NCBI GenBank assembly: GCA_964639245.1
Contig: CAZXCU010000021.1
Span: forward strand, 21,391 to 85,390
Length of the DNA stretch: 64,000 bases
DNA from: SB15 sp964639245
GTDB taxonomy: Bacteria; Chloroflexota; Anaerolineae; Aggregatilineales; J027
Direction: 5' to 3'
Shown one piece after another: positions 1 to 7,273 of this stretch. Both the position numbers and the translations under genes were made by a program. Position 1 is the first letter of the stretch. Each line of letters opens with the position of its first letter. The notes under the pieces were generated by a model. That model saw only the letters and a program-made list of their open reading frames with translations, searched no databases and had not been told where the DNA came from.

Positions 1-147
1 GCGGGCAGACGCAGTAAAAGCCATTCCGATGACATCCGTAAGAAATATCTGGCGATGGAAGCTGCCAAAACACGGGTTTATTCCAAAGCTGATCTCATAT
101 CTGCTAACCGCACGCTGGAAGATGTACTGGAAGGACTACGAAGATGA
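1..147 (+). CDS. C-terminal fragment of an unidentified protein, cut by window edge
   Basis: Frame 1 is open from the first base to a TGA at 145-147 and gives 48 residues rich in Arg, Lys and Asp/Glu, ending in LEGLRR. The stop overlaps the ATG of the ThiF-like gene (ATGA at 144-147), so the two are translationally coupled and belong to one operon. No domain can be assigned from so short a tail. ThiF-like genes of mobile elements sit in PRTRC clusters behind PRTRC-type proteins, so a PRTRC protein is possible, but nothing in the fragment proves it. Confidence 0.6.
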   Translation, partial: AGRRSKSHSDDIRKKYLAMEAAKTRVYSKADLISANRTLEDVLEGLRR

Positions 148-971
148 AACTGTATGCCTATGATGGAGCCTGGCAGATTGACCATCTGCTCATTGTGGGG
201 ATAGGCGGTACGGGGTCGTCCCTCGCGCACATTGCCGCCCGCATTTTGTGGCAGCGCAGGCAGATGGGACAGAGTGTACCTCTGCTGCAGCTCGTTGATC
301 CCGATGTAGTGGAAGAAAAGAATGTCGGACGACAGCACTTTCTACCCCTCGACATTGGACTGTCCAAAGCCGAAGTCACCGCCCGCCGCCTGAGTCTGCT
401 GTACGGGTTACCAATCATGTGGTCAAGCGAGACCTTTGATGCCAACAAGCACCTGCAACTTGGGACAATTCTGGTAGGTTGTGTGGACAACCATACTGCC
501 CGCCAAACGCTGGTGAACGCCGCTGAGGGAGTGACTTACCTAGATGTAGGCAATGACCGCACCTATGGACAGGTGGTGTGCGGTTCCACCGCCTCAGTTG
601 ACAGGGTGATGAGCAGCATCACTCAGATGGAGAGCGACCAGCAGTACCCGCGCCGTGACCACTACTACCCCTGTCAGCACCTACCCAACATCGCTTTGCT
701 CTATCCTGAATTGCTTAACCCTGAACCACCGACGGTGCAACCTGACCTCTCTTGTGCAGAATTGGTCATGGCTGAAGAACAGCACCTACTCATCAATGAT
801 GCCATGGCGATGGTGTGCAGCAGCTACCTCTACAAGCTGATTAATCGTCAGCCTTTGACCATCTTTATGAGTCAGGTGGATTTGCATCAACAAACCACCA
901 CTTCAAAGCGCATCTGCCCGACGGAACTGCGTAATAGTTTAGGCAGTGTTGTATCACAACCAACCGCTTGA
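144..971 (+). CDS. ThiF/E1-like adenylyltransferase family protein
   Basis: A 275-residue protein with the N-terminal nucleotide-binding signature VGIGGTGSS (about residues 18-26) followed by LVDPDVVEEKNVGRQHF (about 50-66). This is the acidic plus Asn/Arg/Gln ATP-binding motif of the E1/ThiF/MoeB Rossmann fold. A VGCVDNHTAR segment near 111-120 matches the conserved Asp-Asn strand. E1-like enzymes adenylate the C-terminal carboxylate of a small carrier protein. The usual CxxC zinc pairs and an obvious catalytic Cys crossover are not clear here, so substrate and activity are unknown. It overlaps the preceding gene by 4 bp and is followed by a 76-residue protein. ThiF-like genes of this kind are a hallmark of PRTRC clusters on conjugative elements; that link is inference. 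Confidence 0.85.
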   Translation: MKLYAYDGAWQIDHLLIVGIGGTGSSLAHIAARILWQRRQMGQSVPLLQLVDPDVVEEKNVGRQHFLPLDIGLSKAEVTARRLSLLYGLPIMWSSETFDANKHLQLGTILVGCVDNHTARQTLVNAAEGVTYLDVGNDRTYGQVVCGSTASVDRVMSSITQMESDQQYPRRDHYYPCQHLPNIALLYPELLNPEPPTVQPDLSCAELVMAEEQHLLINDAMAMVCSSYLYKLINRQPLTIFMSQVDLHQQTTTSKRICPTELRNSLGSVVSQPTA

Positions 972-1014
972 TCCTCTGTTTGTTATCACTATTGAACCCT
1001 TGAAAGGAACTACC

Positions 1015-1245
1015 ATGCCAACCCAACGCATTTTGATTACCTATCTGGTGATCGCCAATGAACAGCCGCTTGAAGCAGTCCAGCCTACCGAAGCTCTCGT
1101 CTGGAAAAAAGAACTGGCAGTGACCGCAGTTGATCCAGATATCCGTCCAGATCCCGATTGGTGTTATGAGCGCATCATCGCGGCTAATCCCGATTTTGAC
1201 CAGTACACCATCGGCATCTGTGCAGTGGATAGTGAGCCTGAATAG
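1015..1245 (+). CDS. small acidic protein, 76 aa, unknown function
   Basis: The reading frame is open further upstream, but the ATG at 1015 is preceded by AAAGGA at 1003-1008 and gives a compact 76-residue acidic protein starting MPTQRILITY. It follows the ThiF-like gene by 43 bp and is closed by a strong hairpin terminator at 1271-1299, so it is probably the last gene of that operon. E1-like enzymes often neighbour their small carrier substrate, but this protein ends in SEPE, not the Gly-Gly of a ubiquitin-like carrier. A substrate role is not supported as it stands. No family recognised. Confidence 0.6.
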   Translation: MPTQRILITYLVIANEQPLEAVQPTEALVWKKELAVTAVDPDIRPDPDWCYERIIAANPDFDQYTIGICAVDSEPE

Positions 1246-1270
1246 GGCTTGGCTTGCTCATCGCTGCTTG

Positions 1271-1299
1271 AAGACGCGCCTCTTGAGCGCGTCTTTTGT
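1271..1299 (+). terminator. intrinsic terminator after the ThiF operon
   Basis: AAGACGCGC (1271-1279) pairs perfectly with GCGCGTCTT (1287-1295) across a 7-nt loop and is followed by a T-rich tail (TTGTTTT). It lies between the 76-residue gene and the PP-loop gene and separates their transcripts unless read through. Confidence 0.75.
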
Positions 1300-1316
1300 T
1301 TTCTAGGAGACTGACC

Positions 1317-2297
1317 ATGCTGACCTTAGACCAATTGACTGAGAAAGTCGCCTTACCCAGTGAGATTGACCATGCCCTCAAACGCGGTTTTGATCTCGCC
1401 CTCAGTATTTCAGGAGGGAAAGACTCCGATGCCATGAGCCGACTGCTCTATCATATGCGCTTTCACCAGCCGCGTGGTTGGCGGGGACGCATCTACCTGC
1501 TTCATGCCCATCTGGGTCGGGCAGAACACCTCATCACACCGCGCTACATCGCCCGTTTTGCCAACCAGCTAGGGTTGCCTCTGCATCTTGTAGATGGGGG
1601 CGATCTGGTGGATGTTATGCAAGCCCGAAAAGCCAAACTCGAAGCACAGGGTAAACAGGCTCCCTTCTGGCCTTCGGCGCAAGCCCGCTACTGTACCTCC
1701 TCTTGCAAGCGTGACAAGCTGAATGCTTTCCTGCGTACTTGGGCAGGCAAGACGGGCAAAGTCATCTGTGCGATGGGGCTGCGTGCCGCTGAATCCCCTT
1801 CACGAGCGCACAAACCCATCCTCCAACCGCGTGTGGGAGTCCAAACACAAAGTCGCACTGCCTATGATTGGCTGCCCCTCCATCATTTCACCACTTCTGA
1901 GGTCTGGAATGCCATTGGCTACAGCCTTGATGAACTACACAGTCTACAAGCTCATTACAAGGATATGACCCCTGACCAGATTTTTGAGACCTCTTTCAAA
2001 GCCCATCCCGCCTATGCGTTGGGCAACGAACGGCTGTCGTGTGGGCTGTGTATCTTTGGCAGTTTGAGGGATTTACGCAATGGGGCGCGACAAAATCCAG
2101 AAGTTTACAGAGAATATGTGCAGCTCGAAGTCGAGTCAGGCTATGCCTTCCAGCCGGGACGTTGGTTGGGGGATATCGCACCCGAATTGCTGCCTCCTGA
2201 TCTGCAAACAGCCTTCCAAGCAGCTAAAGGGCAGCCACACCAGTTCCAACCTCTTCCCAATCCCCCGCTGGTTCCTCAGCAGCTTCCCCTGTTTTGA
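1317..2297 (+). CDS. PP-loop ATPase, phosphoadenosine-phosphosulfate reductase-like
   Basis: The ATG at 1317 is chosen over 1296 because AGGAG at 1305-1309 precedes it; product 326 residues. Near residue 30 is the PP-loop SISGGKDSDAM, the ATP-pyrophosphatase motif of the PAPS reductase/ATP sulfurylase/DndC superfamily, which adenylates a substrate and often moves sulfur. Two cysteine clusters, RYCTSSCKR (mid-protein) and LSCGLCIFGS (C-terminal third), could hold an Fe-S cluster as in DndC/SspD-type members. Dnd, Ssp and BREX type 4 defence systems use such enzymes, but none of their partner genes is here, so a phosphorothioation role is not supported. Mobile elements often carry stand-alone members of unknown function. 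Confidence 0.8.
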   Translation: MLTLDQLTEKVALPSEIDHALKRGFDLALSISGGKDSDAMSRLLYHMRFHQPRGWRGRIYLLHAHLGRAEHLITPRYIARFANQLGLPLHLVDGGDLVDVMQARKAKLEAQGKQAPFWPSAQARYCTSSCKRDKLNAFLRTWAGKTGKVICAMGLRAAESPSRAHKPILQPRVGVQTQSRTAYDWLPLHHFTTSEVWNAIGYSLDELHSLQAHYKDMTPDQIFETSFKAHPAYALGNERLSCGLCIFGSLRDLRNGARQNPEVYREYVQLEVESGYAFQPGRWLGDIAPELLPPDLQTAFQAAKGQPHQFQPLPNPPLVPQQLPLF

Positions 2298-2423
2298 AAT
2301 CTTTTTCCACTGGTGCTGTGGTGGTGATAATGACCGCCCCTAGCTGTTCATCTCAAAATACACCGCTTCAGCACCACTCCTCCCTACAAAAACTACCTTT
2401 TCAGACCAACACCGCTTTTGGTT

Positions 2424-2627
2424 GGGCAGCGTGCGCTGCCCCGAACGCCACAGGCGTTCCGACACGATTTGCCCCGACATTTTTTGAAAAACACCGCCGC
2501 AGAAGGGGCAAACGTGGAGCAAGCCTAACAGCTTGCCCCTGCACGTTCCTTAGCAGGGGGTATGCGGCACTTTGTACCGCATCAGTTGCAGTGCAACTGG
2601 TGATATCCGCGCTCTAGCGTCGGATAT
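2424..2627. other. non-coding run of consecutive hairpins (intergenic 2298-2649)
   Basis: The 352-bp interval between the convergent PP-loop and Res genes has no convincing gene. It holds a series of near-perfect stem-loops: 2424-2441 (GGGCAGC/GCTGCCC), 2443-2459 (GAACGCC/GGCGTTC), 2519-2536 (GCAAGC/GCTTGC), 2536-2559 (CCCCTGC/GCAGGGG), 2562-2582 (ATGCGG/CCGCAT), 2583-2599 (CAGTTGCA/TGCAACTG) and 2603-2627 (ATATCCG/CGGATAT, with an inner CGCT/AGCG). Possible roles are bidirectional termination, a structured RNA or a single-strand origin. No poly-T tract marks a single terminator. Confidence 0.55.
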
Positions 2628-2649
2628 TCGTTCATTTACGTATGAACTC

Positions 2650-5313
2650 TCAGTATAAGGATTCTTGAAATAGCTCCTGATGGAATATCTCATCATCTGG
2701 ATTCAGAATAATTTCATAGCGTCCAGCACTAGCATCACTACCTTTGATAAGGCGGTAAGTCATGCCACTAGCTCCCGCTATTTCTTGGGCAAACCGCATC
2801 TTTTCACGCACAACGGGAGCTTCAACTTGGTGGTCGCCCTTTACCTCTACGATGATGAATTTTTCATTCTCATCTTGCAGCAGAAAATCGGGATAGTAAC
2901 TGCGAACTGTATGAGATTCAGGATCAATATATTGCACATAGAAATCTGACTGACCATGTGTGAGCATCCCGGTGAAAAACAATTTCTTCACCCGACCATC
3001 TCTTAACAGCCGCCAAAACAACTCTCGCTCTGGGTTTGAGTCAAAGCAGTAGGCATCTAAATGGAAGCTCTTGGCTGCATCTTCACCAGCTTGAGTCTCT
3101 CGAATAACCAAATCGGATTTGGCACTGAGTTCGTAAAACCCTTCCGATGGGATCTTCACCAGATCAACCTCGTATTCTTGTTGTTTCTCCTCTGCTTTGA
3201 TTTCATATAAGACCTCAAAGAGACGCGGAATGATCCAGTCATAAAGCAGTTCATTGAACTCATTTACCTCTACCAATATTGCCTCAATAGATTCAGCAGA
3301 CATTGCCAACAAGTCTTCAATCTCAAGGCACGACAGATGTAGATAGCGCGAAATCTCTGCGACCAAAGTCAGTCCGCTGAATTGACGTTTTTCTCGGCGA
3401 TGGGAAATGTCCTCTGTTTTGATGGTTCGACTTGAAGCGGTCAATCCTTCACGTTCTGTATGGATCAGGCGATACTGATCAGTGGGTGCTTGATTCAACT
3501 CTAAGCTGAAACCGGGTGTTAGATTTTTGGGCAGAAGTTCAAATGAGCGGCGAATTCTACTGAGTTTGATCTTCTCTACTGGCAGTTTGACATAGGCGCG
3601 AACAACCTCACGCGCTTGACTACTTTGTTGCACTTCTTCAATTGAGACACGGAAATTTTCTTGGAGTTCATCTTCGAGAATAGCTATATTTTCATCACTG
3701 AGATAGACATGCCCGGTGTGTTGTGCATCACCGATAGACCGCAAGCAACGCATAGAGGCTTGTAAGACAAAAATCTTTGATCTTGGTCTACGAAAAAGGG
3801 CTACTGAAAACAATGACCGACAGTTCCAGCCTTCTCGCCCCTTATTGACCAATAAAATAAATTGCTTATCTGATCCGGGGGTATCAAGGCGATTGAATTC
3901 ACGAATCTCCTCGTTGGAAGTGATTGACTCATCACCCACATTCACCAGTATCTTGTTAGTTGGGATGCCATAATTCACCAATGCGTCCTCTACAGCAGGA
4001 CGCAGCTCATTTTGTAATTCATCAATTGTCGCGGCGAAGAACGCCATCTTAGGCAGCATTCCTTCATGGCGATCACTGAGGTTATTGTGTTGAAGAAAGT
4101 CTTCAATTGCCAGTTTCACGAATTCTGCTGTTCGTGGATTGTTATAGCCATGAATACGGATATTCTTGAGGTATGCTTTGTTGATTGCTTCCTGTAACCC
4201 AAAGGCATAAACAACCTCCGGCAAGATTTGATCTTTGACATAGGGTGTCCCAGTGTAGTTGTAGCAAGCAACTACATGCGTACCTGCTTCTTTGAGACTG
4301 GCAGCGAGTGCATCAATAGTCACACGTAAACTGGTTGGTGAGGACTGCATACCCATATCGCGTGCGAGTTGATTACCAAACGCATGGTGGGCTTCATCCA
4401 CATAGATGCCTAATTGTTCAAGTCGGCGCAGTTTCTCAAACCGCTGATTGGTGGATAGTTCGGTTTCATCTTCTGGCTGATCCCAACCATAGAGGTCGCT
4501 ATATTGCTCATAGACTGAACCCGTATCGTAGGTGGGTTTGCCACTTTCCAATAGCAATTCCATTGGTGTTTTTTCTCGATGCTGGCGTTTGAGAATGATT
4601 TTCTGTGTATTGGATATGATGAGGTTGAAGCGCGATTTATCCAGAATATTGAGTGTCATTCCTGCTTCATCAAGGAAGTAGAAGCGGATATTGGTATCTA
4701 ACCAGTTGACATACTCAGGTGGCACGACCTTCGACTTATCAAATGTCTGGATTTCTCGCAGAGATTGCAGTACTGTTGTGTCTGGAGCAAAGACCAGCGC
4801 ATTATGGCAGTATTTGGGGTCTTTAGGGAACTTGTTTGCCAGAATAAATTCATAGAAGATGCACGTTGCCATCAGGATGGTTTTGCCTGTACCCATCGTC
4901 AGCGCAAAAATGTAATTAGGATAGGTGCGGGCATAGGAACGCATGTGACTATAAACATCATCAAACTGCTCCTTGGTCGGAGCATCGAACAAGCCTAATT
5001 GCCGCTTGTCTCCCTGACCAATACCTACCTTGCCACGTCCCTCAAACTTACCAGTATCCTCTGACCATGTTTTGAACAGTTGATGCACTGGTTCATTATC
5101 CATGTATTCTTTGAGGAATACGTACATCTCTAGTGCTTCAAACTGCGGTTGGCGCAGAAAGGCTTTAGCATTGGATGGGTCATTGTAATCCAGATACTTC
5201 TTGGTCAGTTCGCGGTAATGCTGGCGAATACGTCCACGATTGCTACTATAAAAATCCCAAAGATGGTTGAAAAAAGCAAAACTCAGAGAGGCAGATGTAG
5301 ACTTTTTAGCCAT
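2650..5313 (-). CDS. res: type III restriction enzyme Res subunit (helicase-endonuclease)
   Basis: 887 residues from the ATG at 5313, which overlaps the end of mod by 8 bp; the open frame extends 22 codons further upstream without need. The SF2 helicase core has MGTGKT (Walker A, about residue 138) and DEAHHAFG (about 305). A C-terminal PD-(D/E)XK nuclease has YYPDFLL (about 804) and VEVKGD (about 821). Type III Res acts with Mod: it hydrolyses ATP, translocates or diffuses on DNA and cuts about 25-27 bp from one of two inversely oriented unmethylated sites. It is the third gene of a minus-strand operon helicase-mod-res with overlapping stops and starts. All key motifs are intact. Confidence 0.93.
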   Translation of the reverse strand: MAKKSTSASLSFAFFNHLWDFYSSNRGRIRQHYRELTKKYLDYNDPSNAKAFLRQPQFEALEMYVFLKEYMDNEPVHQLFKTWSEDTGKFEGRGKVGIGQGDKRQLGLFDAPTKEQFDDVYSHMRSYARTYPNYIFALTMGTGKTILMATCIFYEFILANKFPKDPKYCHNALVFAPDTTVLQSLREIQTFDKSKVVPPEYVNWLDTNIRFYFLDEAGMTLNILDKSRFNLIISNTQKIILKRQHREKTPMELLLESGKPTYDTGSVYEQYSDLYGWDQPEDETELSTNQRFEKLRRLEQLGIYVDEAHHAFGNQLARDMGMQSSPTSLRVTIDALAASLKEAGTHVVACYNYTGTPYVKDQILPEVVYAFGLQEAINKAYLKNIRIHGYNNPRTAEFVKLAIEDFLQHNNLSDRHEGMLPKMAFFAATIDELQNELRPAVEDALVNYGIPTNKILVNVGDESITSNEEIREFNRLDTPGSDKQFILLVNKGREGWNCRSLFSVALFRRPRSKIFVLQASMRCLRSIGDAQHTGHVYLSDENIAILEDELQENFRVSIEEVQQSSQAREVVRAYVKLPVEKIKLSRIRRSFELLPKNLTPGFSLELNQAPTDQYRLIHTEREGLTASSRTIKTEDISHRREKRQFSGLTLVAEISRYLHLSCLEIEDLLAMSAESIEAILVEVNEFNELLYDWIIPRLFEVLYEIKAEEKQQEYEVDLVKIPSEGFYELSAKSDLVIRETQAGEDAAKSFHLDAYCFDSNPERELFWRLLRDGRVKKLFFTGMLTHGQSDFYVQYIDPESHTVRSYYPDFLLQDENEKFIIVEVKGDHQVEAPVVREKMRFAQEIAGASGMTYRLIKGSDASAGRYEIILNPDDEIFHQELFQESLY

Positions 5314-7273
5314 ACTGCACCTCATGTTCCAGTGATTCTGACAGCAAATCCGTAATCTTGATCCGAATTGTGCCAGCATCTTCTGGGATAAGATAACGTC
5401 CTTCGACTAGATCGTTGTTGTCAGGAATATCAACTAGAGCAGGTTGCAAGACTGCGCCATCATAGTTCCAGTCAATCATCACTGACTCGACTAACTCGCG
5501 CCAATCTTCTACATTTTCCTGTTGCAGACTGAGCTTTGAGAGCAAATTCATGGGATAGAACTGCTCAATTACCAAATAGTTGTCCTGGATGACGATTCTT
5601 GCTTCTGAGTCACGCTTGAACTGGAGTTCTTGCTTATCACGCAGAATGTCCACCACTTCCACATCCAACACATAAGGGCTGACTTCTTGTTGAAGGTAGG
5701 CAGCTAGCCCCGGCTCATGCCCCATACAAACCAGCGTTATTCTCTCAACCGGGCGAGTGGGATGTTCAGCATGGCGACGTTCAAAGGCTTTATAGTCGAA
5801 GTTGTTGATAAGTTCATTCAAGTCCTGACGGGTCGCTATGCGATTGACGGGCAGCACTTTAATCATGCGCCCATCTTTTTCGCCATCGAAGAGATGCCCT
5901 GCTTGTAGACGATTAATTTCAAGGGCTTGCAGCAGAATCTCTTTGGCTTCCACTGGGTTGCGAAAAATATCATAATGATTGACATTATAAACTTCAAAGC
6001 CTGTATAAAAGGACACGATGGGTTCTTCGCCATCCAGCTTCATAAGTTTTTGTTGCTTATTCTGCAATTCGATTTCAACAGAGATAAGACGTTTTGTAGT
6101 AATTTGAACAGCTCCCAGGTTTATATCTGCGCCAATAAACCGTCGCCCCAATTTCATTGCAACCGATTGAGTTGTGCCACTCCCCATAAAGCAATCAAAA
6201 ACGATGTCTCCCAGATTAGAAGATGCTTTTATAATTCGTTCAAGGAGAATTTCAGGTTTCTGGGTTGGATAACCTTCCCGCTCACTTGCTTGGGAACTCA
6301 GTGCTGATATATCGTCCCATAATGACTGAACTGGAACTCCCATCCCTTCGTCCAAATAGAGTTTTCGGCGCGGCACATTATTAGGTGATGTCTGTACCAC
6401 CAAACCGTTTTCAATAAGCTCTTGCATTTTTTCTTGAGAATATCTCCAATAACGAGTAATTCCCATGACCTCGTATTTAGGATTACCTTTATCATCACCA
6501 CCTGGTGCTGTCATACTAATTAACTGATATTTTCTTCCTGTATCTGCTTCAACATACTTATAGAACTGTTCTATGTATTCATCCGAATACTCTGTGAACT
6601 CTGGATTGAAAGCATAATCTCCCCCTTTTCTGTAGAAGAATAGCGTATCCGTGTTTGCGCCCCAGAACCTGCTACCTTGTCCAACATTTCCTTTAACCGT
6701 GTTAGCTCTTTTCCAAACAATCTCATTAAGAAATTTATCTTTCCCAAATATTTCATCTAATATGCATCTCAAATAATGGCTTTGATGCCAATCACAATGA
6801 AGGTAAAGCGACCCTGAATCAGAAAGCAATTCTCTAATCAAGATTAGTCGTTCATACATAAATTGAAGATATGCATCGTTCGTCCAAATATCAGAATATT
6901 GCTTTTCCTCAAAAACATTATGGTCATTAGAGGCTGTATTTCCTCGTAGTGCTATTGATTTCTTGTAAGCCGCCTTTGAATCGAATGGAGGGTCAATATA
7001 AACAAGTTGTATTTTTTCTCTATATTCCTTTAATAAATGGCTCATCACCTGAAGGTTGTCCCCCCAGTAAATTTTGTTACGCCAGCCATTTATGGCTTCA
7101 CCATAAGTTTCCTTATGCTGGGCAGGGTAATATTGGGTTGATATGAAAGGGCGTTTGCCATGCCAATTCAGCATTGGGTAGCCTTTAATCGGTTCAAACC
7201 GATATTCCTCTACATTATCAAGCTGCCCTGTATTTTTCAGCCCAAGTTCTTGCTGGCGTGCGTCGTTGCTCAT
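5306..7273 (-). CDS. mod: type III DNA N6-adenine methyltransferase Mod subunit
   Basis: 655 residues from the ATG at 7273, preceded by AGGAGC and overlapping the helicase stop in an ATGA; an upstream in-frame ATG at 7294 is less likely. The catalytic motif DPPF comes early (about residue 94) and the AdoMet-binding motif FDCFMGSGTT later (about 357). That is the motif IV-before-I order of beta-class amino-methyltransferases, typical of type III Mod. The stretch between them holds the target-recognition region, which sets the recognition site for both Mod and Res; the site cannot be read from sequence. DPPF replaces the usual DPPY, a tolerated variant. Confidence 0.93.
   Translation of the reverse strand: MSNDARQQELGLKNTGQLDNVEEYRFEPIKGYPMLNWHGKRPFISTQYYPAQHKETYGEAINGWRNKIYWGDNLQVMSHLLKEYREKIQLVYIDPPFDSKAAYKKSIALRGNTASNDHNVFEEKQYSDIWTNDAYLQFMYERLILIRELLSDSGSLYLHCDWHQSHYLRCILDEIFGKDKFLNEIVWKRANTVKGNVGQGSRFWGANTDTLFFYRKGGDYAFNPEFTEYSDEYIEQFYKYVEADTGRKYQLISMTAPGGDDKGNPKYEVMGITRYWRYSQEKMQELIENGLVVQTSPNNVPRRKLYLDEGMGVPVQSLWDDISALSSQASEREGYPTQKPEILLERIIKASSNLGDIVFDCFMGSGTTQSVAMKLGRRFIGADINLGAVQITTKRLISVEIELQNKQQKLMKLDGEEPIVSFYTGFEVYNVNHYDIFRNPVEAKEILLQALEINRLQAGHLFDGEKDGRMIKVLPVNRIATRQDLNELINNFDYKAFERRHAEHPTRPVERITLVCMGHEPGLAAYLQQEVSPYVLDVEVVDILRDKQELQFKRDSEARIVIQDNYLVIEQFYPMNLLSKLSLQQENVEDWRELVESVMIDWNYDGAVLQPALVDIPDNNDLVEGRYLIPEDAGTIRIKITDLLSESLEHEVQYG

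Noticed and set aside
1015..1245. Ubiquitin-like substrate of the ThiF-like protein, or PRTRC protein C
   Set aside because: The C-terminus is SEPE, not Gly-Gly, and the sequence does not resemble PRTRC C by eye.
1317..2297. Dnd, Ssp or BREX type 4 component
   Set aside because: The PP-loop protein fits by family only; no DndB/D/E, SspB/E, PglZ or BrxC-like partner lies nearby.
2294..2617. 107-codon frame in the 2298-2649 gap
   Set aside because: It runs through a set of perfect hairpins, has no ribosome-binding site and shows no protein-like composition.
2424..2627. Retron msr-msd RNA
   Set aside because: No reverse transcriptase gene exists in the window.
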